Positions 52,255 to 62,262 are shown, counted from the first letter of the stretch. The stretch: DNA of 64,000 nt from Mucilaginibacter pallidiroseus (GCF_007846085.1 NZ_VOEJ01000002.1:310001-374000), one strand, 5' to 3'. Notes: a model not told the origin generated them from the sequence alone. Numbers and translations are program-made.

Positions 52255-55200
52255 TGCCTCTGATAGCGGCTTAATTTTTCGAAAAGAGTTTTTGGGTCAA
52301 AAGGTTTCAAGATATAGTCGTTCATGCCGGCGCCTTCAATCTCGCCCATTTCGTTGCTTAGCATCGAGGCAGTAAGGGCAATAATTGGCAGGTTCTGAAA
52401 ATATGCATCAGCTTTGCCCCTGATGATGCCGGTAGCTTCAAGACCGCCCATTATCGGCATGTGTATATCCATCAAAACAACGTCAAAGCTTTTAGATGCT
52501 TCCAGCTTGCTGATGGCTTCCTGTCCGTTCTCGGCAAAATCGGCTGTCGCACCCCATTTTTTCAGCACCTTGTTTATAAGGAGCCTGTTAATCTGGTTAT
52601 CGTCAACCACCAATACGTTAATAGTTAGTCCTTGTTCCACTTTATTGTAATTAATAACTATATGGTCTTCAACCCTTGTAAAGGTAATTGCAAACCAAAA
52701 CGTCGAGCCTTCATTCAATACACTTTCTACGCTTATCCGTGAGTCGTGCAGTTCAATAAGGCGTTTGCTAATAGCTAAACCAAGGCCGGTACCGCCATAA
52801 TTACGGGTTGTATCTGCCTCAGCTTGTTTAAAAGATTCAAATATGGTGTTTAATTTGTTTTTTGCAATACCAATTCCGGTATCTGTTATGGCAAAACGTA
52901 TTCTTATAGTGTTTTTTGTTTGCTCAAGTACCTTCAAATCTATCATTACACCACCCTTATTGGTAAACTTGACTGAATTGGTTACCAGGTTAAGCAATAT
53001 TTGAGTAAGCCGCGCACGGTCGCCAATTACCAATTCGGGCACTTCGGGGTCTATATCACATTTAAGGTAAATATTATTCTGGGCAACCTTATATTGCATA
53101 GATGCCGTAATTGTTTCAACCAGATCGCGCAGGTTTACACGGGCCTTTTCCAGTTCGATGTTGCCGGTTTCGATCTTGGTAAAATCAAGCACATCGTTTA
53201 TTAGGTTCATCAGGTTTTCTGCCGAAAACTTGAGGATGTTCAAATTCTCCTTCTGGCTCTCCAGCGGACTCTCATCAAGCAACAGGTGCGACATCCCTAT
53301 CACCGCATTTAGCGATGTACGGATTTCATGACTCATCACACCAATAAACATATCCTTGGCGCGGCTTAGCTGCAAAGCTTCTTCTTTCGCAGCAATTAAT
53401 TCCAGTTCGGCCTTTTTCTTGGCTGTTATGTCAATGATAACTTCAATGTATTTTTCAACTTTGCCATCATCATCGGTAATTACCGAGTTGATAACCGTTA
53501 TCCATAGCGGTTGACCGTCTTTACGGTAAATCAACAAGTCGACCTCAAAAGATTGCTTTAGTTGCGACAGCTCGCGGGCTTTTTGAATGATAGAAGCATC
53601 AGTAAGTTCGCCCTTAAGCGAATCGCCCAGGTGCTTACCGCTCACCTCGATAAGGCTGTAACCCGTAATTTTTTCGAAGGCGCTGTTTACCCACTCTACC
53701 TTTCCATCGGCGTTGTTTATAACCACACCGCTGGTGGTGCTGCTGGCTACTAAAGACAAGGTCATGAGTTGCTCTTCGGTCTCTTTACGCTCGGTAATGT
53801 CAACCATTACTCCTATCTGGCGCTCTACGCTACCTGCATCATTAAACAATGGGCTGTTTGATACATGCACCCAGGTTTTTGACCCATCCTTACGGTAAAT
53901 TTTTATCTCAACCTCATAAGGCTTATTTTCTTTTACAGATTGTACCGCATGATTGTAAACAGATAAATCCGACTCGGGGCCGATCAGCTTTTCGCCGATA
54001 GTATGCCCTTTAAGTTCGGCAAGTTCATAGCCGATGATCTTTTCCAATGACTCGTTCATCCAAATTATCCGGCCGTCGCCCCCCCGTATCATGATACCGC
54101 TCGGCGATTTTCGGGCAGCGAACGATAATATTTCAACGTCATGCTCAGCTATCTTCCTTGCAGTGATATCGATAATTATACGTATACACTTCTCAACAGT
54201 ATTGCCCGGTCCGTAAATGGTTGAATTTGTAACAGAAATCCAAATGGGCTGCCCGCTTTTGGTGTGCATAAAAAGCTCAACCTCGTACGATTGATTTTTG
54301 TCGCGGGCGTCAAGCAACTTGCTTTCGGTTTGTATATTTTCCGTTTTGCCTTTTAACACATCGCCAAGAAACTGGCCCTCAATATCCTGTTGCGAGTAAC
54401 CCGTTATGGCCTCAAATGCATCATTTGTCCACACCACTTTATCGTGTGCATCGCTTATTACTACACCATTCTTGATCTTACTGGCCACTAAAGATAACTG
54501 CTCCGTTTGCAGTACCAACTGCTTTTGGAAGGTAATATCCCTGCCGCTGGCATACCATTTACCCGCTTTGTTTACAGCGGTCCAGCTGAGCCATTTAACA
54601 TCACCGGCTGCGGTAAGCGTTTGCGTTTCCAGCTCAATTGGCTTTTCGCTGGCTTTAGCTTTCTCGATAAGTGGCACATATAGCTCCCGGCTACGTCCTG
54701 CTACAAAATCCCATAACGATTTACCAATGGCTTGTTGCTGTGTATAGCCTAAGATATCGAGCACGGTATTATTAATGATCTCGATATTAGCCTCAGCATT
54801 AGCAATAAAATGTATTTCAGACGAGTTGTTGAAAAGCGTTGCAAACTCCTGGTGCAGGTTTATATTCTGTTCCAGCTCTTTCTTTTGTTTACGAAGCAAC
54901 AGGTGTGACATTACCTCGCCTGCCAGCGTGGTGAGCGCGTCGCGTTGCTCTGCCGTAAGCTGGCGGGGTACCACGTCGAGCACGCAAAGGGCACCAAGTC
55001 GGTAGCCATCAGGATCAATAAGCGGGGCTCCGGCATAAAATCGTACGCCGTTATCAGTATCTACAAAAGGATTGGACTTAAAGTCGCGGTGCAGTTTGGT
55101 ATCTGGCACCTCAAAAATTTCATTGCCCTGTATAGTATAGCGGCAAAACGAATCTTGTATAGGGGTTTCGGAGATATCTAACCCAATCTTTGATTTAAAC

Positions 55201-55376
55201 CACTGCTTTTCATCATCCAGCAGTGTTATTAACGCCATTGGCGCCTGGCATATATAGTATGCCAGGCGCGTTATGGCATCAAATTCTTTTTCGGGCAATG
55301 TATCTAAAACATCATATGAAGCTAAGGCCGATAGGCGGCTTTTGGTTTCGTCATGATGTTTTAGCTCATTATCCAT
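52251..55376 (-). CDS. Hybrid sensor histidine kinase (GAF-PAS-HisKA-HATPase-REC)
   Basis: This 1041-residue protein senses a signal and phosphorylates itself, then its own receiver. Order: GAF domain (about 25-165; FDAITRLAYYICQAPMALI), four PAS domains (about 185-290, 300-410, 425-540, 550-660, each with a pattern like GYSQQDIEGQFLGD), a HisKA domain with the phosphorylated His in SHEIRTSLNAV (about 683), ATPase motifs (DTGIGI, GGTGLGLAIS), and a C-terminal receiver with Asp in VVLMDIHMPIMGG (about 968). No membrane helix is seen, so it is probably cytoplasmic. No DNA-binding output or partner regulator is adjacent, so the downstream target is unknown. Confidence 0.96.
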   Translation of the reverse strand: MDNELKHHDETKSRLSALASYDVLDTLPEKEFDAITRLAYYICQAPMALITLLDDEKQWFKSKIGLDISETPIQDSFCRYTIQGNEIFEVPDTKLHRDFKSNPFVDTDNGVRFYAGAPLIDPDGYRLGALCVLDVVPRQLTAEQRDALTTLAGEVMSHLLLRKQKKELEQNINLHQEFATLFNNSSEIHFIANAEANIEIINNTVLDILGYTQQQAIGKSLWDFVAGRSRELYVPLIEKAKASEKPIELETQTLTAAGDVKWLSWTAVNKAGKWYASGRDITFQKQLVLQTEQLSLVASKIKNGVVISDAHDKVVWTNDAFEAITGYSQQDIEGQFLGDVLKGKTENIQTESKLLDARDKNQSYEVELFMHTKSGQPIWISVTNSTIYGPGNTVEKCIRIIIDITARKIAEHDVEILSFAARKSPSGIMIRGGDGRIIWMNESLEKIIGYELAELKGHTIGEKLIGPESDLSVYNHAVQSVKENKPYEVEIKIYRKDGSKTWVHVSNSPLFNDAGSVERQIGVMVDITERKETEEQLMTLSLVASSTTSGVVINNADGKVEWVNSAFEKITGYSLIEVSGKHLGDSLKGELTDASIIQKARELSQLKQSFEVDLLIYRKDGQPLWITVINSVITDDDGKVEKYIEVIIDITAKKKAELELIAAKEEALQLSRAKDMFIGVMSHEIRTSLNAVIGMSHLLLDESPLESQKENLNILKFSAENLMNLINDVLDFTKIETGNIELEKARVNLRDLVETITASMQYKVAQNNIYLKCDIDPEVPELVIGDRARLTQILLNLVTNSVKFTNKGGVMIDLKVLEQTKNTIRIRFAITDTGIGIAKNKLNTIFESFKQAEADTTRNYGGTGLGLAISKRLIELHDSRISVESVLNEGSTFWFAITFTRVEDHIVINYNKVEQGLTINVLVVDDNQINRLLINKVLKKWGATADFAENGQEAISKLEASKSFDVVLMDIHMPIMGGLEATGIIRGKADAYFQNLPIIALTASMLSNEMGEIEGAGMNDYILKPFDPKTLFEKLSRYQRQ

Positions 55377-55383
55377 TTATCTA

Positions 55384-56670
55384 TCAACTCAAATCTTTAT
55401 CGCGGTATAACGGAAAATCCTCCATCAGCTTGTGAACCTTTTTACGGATTTTATTTAGCGATGTTTCATTTTCCGGATCAGTAATTACAGCATCTATCAG
55501 GTCAACAATGGTATCCATGTGTTTTTCCTTTAAACCGCGCGTTGTAATAGCCGCAGTACCCAGGCGGATACCCGACGTAACAAACGGCGACTTATCATCA
55601 AACGGAACCATGTTTTTATTGGCAGTAATATCGGCTTTAACAAGTGCATTTTCTGCCGCCTTACCTGTTATATTTTTATTGCGCAGGTCGATAAGCATTA
55701 AATGGTTATCGGTACCGCCGGATATGATATCATAACCTTTTGCAACAAAAGCCTTTGCCATAGCAGCGGCGTTAAGCTTAACCTGCAAAATGTATTTCAT
55801 ATAGCTATCGCTAAGTGCTTCGCCAAACGCAATAGCTTTAGCAGCTATAATATGCTCGAGCGGGCCACCCTGCGTACCGGGGAAAACAGCCATATCTAGC
55901 AATGACGACATCATCCTCACCTCGCCCTTAGGTGTTTTGTGGCCCCAAGGGTTCTCAAAATCCTTACCTAACAAAATAAGGCCGCCACGCGGGCCGCGCA
56001 ATGTTTTGTGGGTGGTGGTGGTAACAATATGGCAATGCGGCAGCGGGTCTGTTAATAAACCGCGGGCAATTAAGCCTGCCGGGTGCGAAATATCTGCTAG
56101 TACCAAAGCGCCAACTTTATCGGCGACGCTACGGATAAATGCATAATCCCAATCGCGTGAGTAGGCAGATGCACCGCAGATTATTAATTTTGGTTTTTGC
56201 TCAAGTGCAACCTTTTCAAGCTGAGCATAATCTATTAAACCGGTTTCTTTAACCACGCCGTAAAAATGCGGCTCGTAAAGCTTACCAGAAAAGTTTACAG
56301 GCGAGCCATGTGTTAAGTGGCCGCCATGAGAAAGGTCGAATCCTAATATTTTATCGCCTGGCTGCAGGCAGGCCAGCATAACCGCTGCATTTGCCTGTGC
56401 GCCAGAGTGAGGCTGTACGTTTGCCCACTCGGCATTGAATAATTGCTTGGCGCGCTCAATAGCGATGGTTTCAATTTCATCAACTATTTCGCAACCGCCA
56501 TAGTAGCGCTTGCCCGGCAGGCCTTCGGCGTATTTATTGGTAGCTACAGAACCTGCAGCCTCCATTACCTGTGGGCTCACAAAGTTTTCTGAAGCAATAA
56601 GCTCGATACCTTCTTCCTGGCGTTGCTGCTCTTCATCCAACAGCTTAAAAATTAGTTTATCTCTTTTCAT
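55384..56670 (-). CDS. glyA: Serine hydroxymethyltransferase GlyA
   Basis: The 428-residue PLP enzyme exchanges serine and glycine with one-carbon units on tetrahydrofolate. Markers are [17 protein letters not shown] near the start, the PLP lysine in [17 protein letters not shown] (about 228) and [20 protein letters not shown]. The length is typical. It is 7 bases from the start of the hybrid kinase gene on the same strand, so the two may share a transcript, though that is inferred. Confidence 0.97.
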   Translation of the reverse strand: MKRDKLIFKLLDEEQQRQEEGIELIASENFVSPQVMEAAGSVATNKYAEGLPGKRYYGGCEIVDEIETIAIERAKQLFNAEWANVQPHSGAQANAAVMLACLQPGDKILGFDLSHGGHLTHGSPVNFSGKLYEPHFYGVVKETGLIDYAQLEKVALEQKPKLIICGASAYSRDWDYAFIRSVADKVGALVLADISHPAGLIARGLLTDPLPHCHIVTTTTHKTLRGPRGGLILLGKDFENPWGHKTPKGEVRMMSSLLDMAVFPGTQGGPLEHIIAAKAIAFGEALSDSYMKYILQVKLNAAAMAKAFVAKGYDIISGGTDNHLMLIDLRNKNITGKAAENALVKADITANKNMVPFDDKSPFVTSGIRLGTAAITTRGLKEKHMDTIVDLIDAVITDPENETSLNKIRKKVHKLMEDFPLYRDKDLS

Positions 56671-56856
56671 TGTTGTAGTTAAAACGCCGTAAAAATAGAT
56701 ATTTGATTTGTAATGTGGCTTTTGGATGAAAACTTTATGTTATTAACAATCAGTAATAACGATGCGGTTGAGTTTAAGATTACATAGCTACTGAAAAGTA
56801 AAATCGATAGTCAAAACCCTAAATTAGAGTATTACAAAATATACAACAAAACTTAA

Positions 56857-57309
56857 TTATCTTGTAAAATACTCAATATAGGTTGATCGACGGCCCGGTG
56901 TACCAAACTGTTCTGTAAATAGCACCAGGTTATGTTCGTTAAGCGTTTTTATAGTGAAGGTTACCTTGCTATCATAACGTGGCTCATACATCGTAAATTG
57001 GTTGCCGGATACCGTATAAGTACCTGTCTGATTTTCGGTAGTATTTAAATCTTCTCTTGCAATATATGAACCATCTGCTTTGAGGTTAAGAAATCCATCG
57101 CTTGGCCCGGTTGCATCAACTGAAGAAACGGAGCCATTGGTATTGTATTGGACAAGGGTATCTTTGGCAAATTTCCAATTACCAACAATGCTTATTGCAG
57201 CGGGTGCCGGGGAAGGAGTGGGTGTGTTAGAATCATTTTTACTGCAGCTTGCAACGATAACTCCCACAAAGACAAGTAACAATAAATTAAGGTTTAGTTT
57301 ATTTTTCAT
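56857..57309 (-). CDS. Small lipocalin-like lipoprotein
   Basis: The 150-residue protein has a lipoprotein signal (LLLLVFVGVIVASCSKN, Cys near residue 22), a Pro/Thr linker (TPTPSPAPA) and a beta-barrel-like region (ISIVGNWKFAKDTL, GFLNLKADGSYIARED, NQTGTYTVSGNQFTMYEP), the pattern of bacterial lipocalin-like domains. It is likely anchored in the periplasm or outer membrane. No ligand can be inferred. It is a single gene with spaces of 70 and 180 bases around it. Confidence 0.8.
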   Translation of the reverse strand: MKNKLNLNLLLLVFVGVIVASCSKNDSNTPTPSPAPAAISIVGNWKFAKDTLVQYNTNGSVSSVDATGPSDGFLNLKADGSYIAREDLNTTENQTGTYTVSGNQFTMYEPRYDSKVTFTIKTLNEHNLVLFTEQFGTPGRRSTYIEYFTR

Positions 57310-57379
57310 CCGATGAATATAAAAAATAAATTCAGACCTTACTTTAAGATTTTCTAATTGAATTTCTTAGGGCAGCTTT

Positions 57380-58132
57380 CTACGTCTCAACATCTCTTGG
57401 TTCTATCCAAAAATTGTTGAAACCCAAGCCAATAGTTATATGTATAAGTTCCTGCTGAAGCATCTCCAGCACAGCTAAAAAATTATAAACGAAGTGCACT
57501 TTATTTTCCGACCGGGCGGCAATATTACTAAAATCGAGTTTGCTGTTTATGCGTAGCAAGTCGGCAATGGCTGTTTTTTGCTGCTCGATGGTGTAGGGGT
57601 ATTGCGTTACGGTATGCGTTACCTGTTCGGTGCGGCTCATAAACTGGCGCATAACACGGCTATAAACCATCATGAGGCGATAAAGGCTTAGTTCTGACAA
57701 CTCCTCACCGGGGGTGGCAACTTTTTCTACCTGCTCCAGATCGGCTTTAATGTTGCCACGTTTCTCCTGCATAAAACGCTCCTCTTCAAAGGGGCGCAAC
57801 TCATCACAAAGCTCCTTAAACTTTTTATACTCAATAAGCTTGCGTATCAGCCCTTCCTTGGTATCCATCTCGTTTTCTTCGCCTTCGGCATTGTGACGTG
57901 GCAGCAGCATTTTAGCCTTGATACGCATCAGGGTGGCGGCCACAAAAATAAACTCACTGGCAATATCCATGTTCAGGATACTCATCTGGTGGATGTAGTC
58001 CAGAAAATCGTTGGCAATACGGGCGATGGGGATATCATGTATATCCAGCTCGTCCCGCTCGATAAAAAAGAGCAGCAGATCAAAGGGTCCCTCAAACTGG
58101 GGCAGCCTTATAGCAAAGGACTCGTCTGTCAT
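57380..58132 (-). CDS. scpA: Segregation and condensation protein A
   Basis: The preferred start is the ATG at 58132 (250 residues, TDESFAIRLPQFEGPFDLLLFFIERDELDIHDIP). The upstream TTG adds only three residues. ScpA is the kleisin that binds Smc with ScpB to organise chromosomes. The N-terminal FEGPFDLLL and the C-terminal winged-helix part are typical. It is divergent from dxs, with a dyad in the shared region. scpB and smc are not in the window. Confidence 0.93.
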   Translation of the reverse strand: MTDESFAIRLPQFEGPFDLLLFFIERDELDIHDIPIARIANDFLDYIHQMSILNMDIASEFIFVAATLMRIKAKMLLPRHNAEGEENEMDTKEGLIRKLIEYKKFKELCDELRPFEEERFMQEKRGNIKADLEQVEKVATPGEELSELSLYRLMMVYSRVMRQFMSRTEQVTHTVTQYPYTIEQQKTAIADLLRINSKLDFSNIAARSENKVHFVYNFLAVLEMLQQELIHITIGLGFNNFWIEPRDVET

Positions 58133-58170
58133 ACAACTCAAATTTACATCATATTAAGTATAACTTTTAA

Positions 58171-58198
58171 ACTATTGTTATTTACAAAACAATAGTTA
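58171..58198. promoter_or_regulatory. Perfect dyad between scpA and dxs
   Basis: AACTATTGTT (58171-58180) and AACAATAGTT (58189-58198) are exact inverted repeats with an 8-base spacer. It lies between the divergent starts of scpA and dxs, about 30 bases before a -7 box of dxs. An operator is a reasonable guess; the binding protein is unknown. Confidence 0.55.
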
Positions 58199-58224
58199 CC
58201 TTTATTATATTCCATGTAAATACT

Positions 58225-58232
58225 TACTTTTG
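58225..58232 (+). promoter_or_regulatory. -7 promoter box of dxs
   Basis: TACTTTTG matches TAnnTTTG. The start codon at 58261 lies about 28 bases downstream. The -33 position reads TTTA-like rather than TTTG. Confidence 0.55.
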
Positions 58233-58260
58233 TGAGTTATCATACTCTATTAAATTGTCC

Positions 58261-60189
58261 ATGCAGGTACCCGCCGGTAATCTTTTAAAACGCATTAACA
58301 ACCCTTCTGATTTAAAGCAGTTTAAGGAAGACGAGCTTGAACAAGTATGCGATGAATTACGCCAGTATATTATTGATGTTGTATCGGTAAATGGCGGCCA
58401 CTTTGCGGCAAGCCTTGGTGTGGTTGAGCTTACTGTAGCGCTGCAATACGTGCTTAACACGCCTTACGACCAATTGGTGTGGGACGTTGGCCACCAGGCA
58501 TACGGGCACAAAATACTTACCGGCCGTCGGGATGACTTTCATACCAACCGTTTACATGGGGGCATAAGCGGTTTTCCTAAACGCAGCGAAAGCATTTATG
58601 ACACTTTTGGCGTTGGCCACTCGTCAACCTCAATTTCTGCAGCTTTGGGTATGGCTGTTGCCTCGCAATACAAAGGCGAGACTGACAGGCAGCACGTAGC
58701 CGTTATTGGCGACGGCAGCATGACCGCAGGTATGGCTTTCGAGGCGCTTAACCATGCCGGTATCGAGAACAGCAATTTGCTGGTGATACTGAACGATAAT
58801 AACATGGCCATTGACCCTAACGTTGGTGCGCTGAAAGAATACCTTACAGATATTACCACCTCTAAGCCATACAACCGGTTTAGGGATGATATTGCTAATG
58901 TGTTAACCAAGCTGTCCTCAATTGGGCCTGATGCTTTCAAGATTGCCAAGAAGATCGAAAAAAGCATAAAAGGCACATTGCTTAAAAAGAGCAACTTTTT
59001 TGAGGCGCTTAAATTCCGCTATTTCGGCCCGGTTGACGGCCATGATGTAAAACACCTGGTAAAATTGCTGCAGGATTTGCGCGAGATTCCCGGACCAAAA
59101 CTTTTACATTGCATTACCACCAAAGGCAAGGGCTATGCCCTGGCCGAAAAGGACCAAACCAAGTGGCACGCTCCCGGCTTGTTCGACAAGATAACCGGCG
59201 AGATTAAAAAGACCTATTACGACAAACCGCAGCCGCCTAAATACCAGGATGTTTTTGGCCATACCATTATTGAACTTGCCGAGGCCAACCCTAAAATAAT
59301 GGGTATTACCCCGGCAATGCCATCGGGATGCTCATTAAACCTGATGATGAAAGCCATGCCTCATCGCGCTTTTGACGTGGGTATTGCCGAGCAGCACGCG
59401 GTTACTTTTAGTGCTGGTTTAGCAACACAAGGGTTAACACCTTTTTGCAACATATACTCGAGCTTTATGCAACGCGCGTATGACCAGGTTATTCATGACG
59501 TGGCTATACAAAACCTTAATGTTGTGTTTTGCCTTGACCGCGCAGGTTTTGCCGGGGCCGACGGCGCTACACACCATGGTGCCTATGATTTGGCTTACAT
59601 GCGTTGTATCCCGAACATGACGGTAGCTGCACCAATGAACGAAGAGGAGCTGCGTAACCTGATGTACACTGCCCAGTTAGATAATATGGGTCCGTTTGTT
59701 ATACGCTACCCTCGTGGTAACGGTGTTATGGTTGATTGGCAACGCCCAATGAAGGCTATAACCGTAGGCAAGGGCCGCAAGGTTTGTGACGGCGAAGAAG
59801 TTGCCATACTGTCTATCGGCGCTATAGGTAACGAAGTAGTTAAGGCTACCACTGCGCTGAACGAGGAAGGTTACTACCCGGCACATTACGATATCCGCTT
59901 TGTAAAACCACTTGATGCCGACTTGCTGCACGAGGTTTTCCAAAAGTATCCAAACGTTATAACTGTTGAGGATGGTTGCCTTGAAGGCGGGATGGGATCT
60001 GCCATTTTAGAATTTATGGCCGATAATAAATACAGCGCAAACGTTGTTCGTCTGGGTATACCGGATAAAGTTATCGAACACGGCGAACAGCCCGAACTTT
60101 GGGCCGAATGCGGTTACGATGCAGCTTCTATAGCCATGCAGGTAAAAAAATCAGGCATCACGTTGAATAAGCATATTATAGCGTCGTAA
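58261..60189 (+). CDS. dxs: 1-deoxy-D-xylulose-5-phosphate synthase Dxs
   Basis: From the ATG at 58261 the enzyme has 642 residues. It joins pyruvate and glyceraldehyde 3-phosphate with thiamine diphosphate, the first step of the non-mevalonate isoprenoid route. Markers are DVGHQAYGHKILTGR near residue 80, the cofactor motif GDGSMTAGMAFEALNHAG (about 152) with NDNNMAI, and GIAEQHAVTFSAGLA (about 375) in the central domain. The C-terminal transketolase-like part is complete. The 5' side has a -7 box and a dyad; the 3' side has a terminator. Confidence 0.97.
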   Translation: MQVPAGNLLKRINNPSDLKQFKEDELEQVCDELRQYIIDVVSVNGGHFAASLGVVELTVALQYVLNTPYDQLVWDVGHQAYGHKILTGRRDDFHTNRLHGGISGFPKRSESIYDTFGVGHSSTSISAALGMAVASQYKGETDRQHVAVIGDGSMTAGMAFEALNHAGIENSNLLVILNDNNMAIDPNVGALKEYLTDITTSKPYNRFRDDIANVLTKLSSIGPDAFKIAKKIEKSIKGTLLKKSNFFEALKFRYFGPVDGHDVKHLVKLLQDLREIPGPKLLHCITTKGKGYALAEKDQTKWHAPGLFDKITGEIKKTYYDKPQPPKYQDVFGHTIIELAEANPKIMGITPAMPSGCSLNLMMKAMPHRAFDVGIAEQHAVTFSAGLATQGLTPFCNIYSSFMQRAYDQVIHDVAIQNLNVVFCLDRAGFAGADGATHHGAYDLAYMRCIPNMTVAAPMNEEELRNLMYTAQLDNMGPFVIRYPRGNGVMVDWQRPMKAITVGKGRKVCDGEEVAILSIGAIGNEVVKATTALNEEGYYPAHYDIRFVKPLDADLLHEVFQKYPNVITVEDGCLEGGMGSAILEFMADNKYSANVVRLGIPDKVIEHGEQPELWAECGYDAASIAMQVKKSGITLNKHIIAS

Positions 60190-60212
60190 TTCGTTGCTTT
60201 CAAAATTTAGAG

Positions 60213-60245
60213 AAACCCTCTTTGCATTAGCAAAGGGGGTTTTTG
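60213..60245 (+). terminator. Intrinsic terminator of dxs
   Basis: AAACCCTCTTTGC (60213-60225) pairs with GCAAAGGGGGTTT (60230-60242) around the loop ATTA, with one mismatch, followed by Ts, about 24 bases past the stop. Confidence 0.9.
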
Positions 60246-60279
60246 TTTTCGTAAGAGTGAATGTAAGCAGTTTAGTATT

Positions 60280-60596
60280 GCACCTACGGCGCAAAGGCGT
60301 TTGCGTCGGGACGCTACAAAGCTTTAGTCCCTAACGGGGCAGGGCTATTTTAAGTGATAACTGCTATTTATTTATAGAAAAAAGGTATGCGAACAGCTCT
60401 TTAGTAAAGAAAAACTGCAAATGACCTTACGGGGGAATCGCTAAGAGAACTTATCCTGTATTTAGGTTAATATCATAAACATCAATTAAGATGGTTAGCT
60501 ACCATGTGTACTTACATCTTCCAAACAAAATATTTGCTCCGTAGGAGCTACAGCTTTGTAGCAGATAGCGCAAAGCCATTTTTGCGCCGTAGGTGC
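60280..60596. repeat. MITE-like element with nested inverted repeats
   Basis: GCACCTACGGCGCAAA (60280-60295) is exactly complemented by TTTGCGCCGTAGGTGC (60581-60596). A second exact pair lies inside: GCTACAAAGCT (60313-60323) and AGCTTTGTAGC (60552-60562). A further small hairpin is GCTCC-GTA-GGAGC (60536-60548). The interior has no coding frame. A clear target-site duplication was not seen. The layout resembles a degenerate non-autonomous element or intergenic repeat. Confidence 0.6.
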
Positions 60597-60623
60597 TAAA
60601 CGTAATAAATTTCACAAAACAAC

Positions 60624-60653
60624 AAAGGCGATGAGTTTGTGCTCATCGCCTTT
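60624..60653 (-). terminator. Intrinsic terminator of the M28 peptidase gene
   Basis: AAAGGCGATGAG (60624-60635) and CTCATCGCCTTT (60642-60653) form a perfect 12-base stem around a 6-base loop, 40 bases past the minus-strand stop. Only a short T-run follows, so the strength is uncertain. Confidence 0.65.
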
Positions 60654-60693
60654 AAAATATTTGTTCCCCTTTAGGGGGGGTTATGGGAATAAC

Positions 60694-62262
60694 TTATCGC
60701 GCCGGTGGAGGCGTTGGTAATGTTTTGCGTGGGATCATTTCCTTACGCTCTGATGTGTTGTAAACAAACGATGCTACAATGGTAGCTGCCTGCTTCAAAT
60801 CTTCTTCGCTAAGGCGGTCATAGGTATCCTGGTTGCTGTGGTGTGTACGGGTGTTGTAATCCATACCATCCTGGATGAACTGGAAACCCGGTAAGCCCAA
60901 AGCATCGTATGATTGATGATCCGTACCGCCGGTGTTACCCACGGTCACTGAACCTGCTCCTAAATCCTTAAACGGCGCTAACCACGCTTTAAATATCGGC
61001 CCTGCGGCGCTGTCGCCTTGCAGGTATATACCACGTATTTTACCTGTACCGTTATCTAAGTTGTAGTAAGCATCCAGTTTAGCGTGCTCCGGTTTAAGAG
61101 CCATGGTAGCACGGTCGCCAAAGTGCTGGGCAACATACCCGCGAGAACCGAATAAACCCTGCTCCTCGCTGCTCCAAAGCGCAATACGGATAGTACGTTT
61201 TGGCTTATAGTTAATAGCTTTCAGGATACGCATAGCTTCCATCATAACGGCACTGCCGGCAGCATTATCAGTTGCACCGGTTGCACCATGCCATGAATCG
61301 AGGTGGCCGCCTATCATAATTACCTGGTCCTTCAGTTTTTTATCAGTACCCGGTATCTCGGCAATCACGTTGTAACCTTGCAGGTCTTTATTGAAAAACT
61401 CCGTTTTGATATCGGCTTCCAGTTCAACCTTTTGGCCTGCTTTAACCAAGCGCAAAATACGCAGGTAATCTTCACCGCTGGTTTCCAGCTCAGGCGCTAC
61501 AGCCTTTGCGGTGTCAGCGTACGATGCACCGTTGGTAGTAAAAGTAGTACCATCGGTACCTCGGCCCTGGGCCAGTATTAAACCTACCTTCTCGTTCAAC
61601 AAAAATTCGTTGATGGTAGCACGCATTGCCCTTGCACGGCGCATAGCTGCAAATTGCGGCGAGTTGGCATCAAACTGCCTGCGCGGTGCACCACCCGCAG
61701 GAGCCAAAGTAGCAGCTTCCATTTTTGCCAGTTCCTCGTCGGTATAACGGGACAGGTCGGGATTTTTACTGCGCTGCAGTTTTGCCTGCGTGTCAAATAT
61801 TACAATTTTACCTGCAAGCTTGCCTTTATATTTATCTAAATCGGTAGTGGTATCGGCCTTTACAAGTACCACTTCGCCTTTTATCAAACCGTTGGTGCTT
61901 GGTGTCCATGCTTTAGGAATAGCAATGATGGCGTGATAATAAGGAACCGTGATAGCAGCATAATTTTTCTGCACTTCCCAGCCTTTACCAAATTTGCCCC
62001 AAGGCTCCAATTTGGCGTTTACCATACCCCATGAGGTGAGTTGTTTAACGGCCCAATCCTGAGCGCGTTTTAAGCCGGGCGAGTTTGACAAACGCGGACC
62101 GGCAACATCTGTTAAGTAAAAAGCGGTTTCCATTACCTTTGAATGGTTTAAACCCTCTTCACGAATTTTAGCAACAGCAGCCTGATCCACAACCTCTTGC
62201 GCCATGGCCGATCCTGCCAGGCCTGCAGCAGCCATGCAGGTGTAAAGTAATTTTAATTTCAT
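60694..62262 (-). CDS. M28-family zinc peptidase, exported
   Basis: This 522-residue protein has a signal peptide (KLLYTCMAAAGLAGSAMAQ) and the M28 zinc site: His and Asp in GGHLDSWHGATGATDNAAGS (about residues 320-335), the Glu-Glu pair in WSSEEQGLFGSRG (about 360) and a late His in GGTDHQSYDALG (about 455). An inserted protease-associated-like domain (about 130-260) precedes. It is probably a periplasmic or secreted aminopeptidase. No C-terminal type IX sorting domain was seen. It is a single gene with its own terminator. Confidence 0.93.
   Translation of the reverse strand: MKLKLLYTCMAAAGLAGSAMAQEVVDQAAVAKIREEGLNHSKVMETAFYLTDVAGPRLSNSPGLKRAQDWAVKQLTSWGMVNAKLEPWGKFGKGWEVQKNYAAITVPYYHAIIAIPKAWTPSTNGLIKGEVVLVKADTTTDLDKYKGKLAGKIVIFDTQAKLQRSKNPDLSRYTDEELAKMEAATLAPAGGAPRRQFDANSPQFAAMRRARAMRATINEFLLNEKVGLILAQGRGTDGTTFTTNGASYADTAKAVAPELETSGEDYLRILRLVKAGQKVELEADIKTEFFNKDLQGYNVIAEIPGTDKKLKDQVIMIGGHLDSWHGATGATDNAAGSAVMMEAMRILKAINYKPKRTIRIALWSSEEQGLFGSRGYVAQHFGDRATMALKPEHAKLDAYYNLDNGTGKIRGIYLQGDSAAGPIFKAWLAPFKDLGAGSVTVGNTGGTDHQSYDALGLPGFQFIQDGMDYNTRTHHSNQDTYDRLSEEDLKQAATIVASFVYNTSERKEMIPRKTLPTPPPAR

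Larger units (their letters stand above)
60190..60693. other. 504-base gene-free stretch with terminators and nested inverted repeats
   Basis: It holds the dxs terminator (60213-60245), an element bounded by 16-base inverted repeats (60280-60596) and the terminator of the M28 peptidase gene (60624-60653). No coding frame was seen in either direction. Confidence 0.65.

Noticed and set aside
60280..60596. CRISPR array or insertion sequence with transposase
   Set aside because: The repeats are inverted rather than regularly spaced, and no transposase frame is present.
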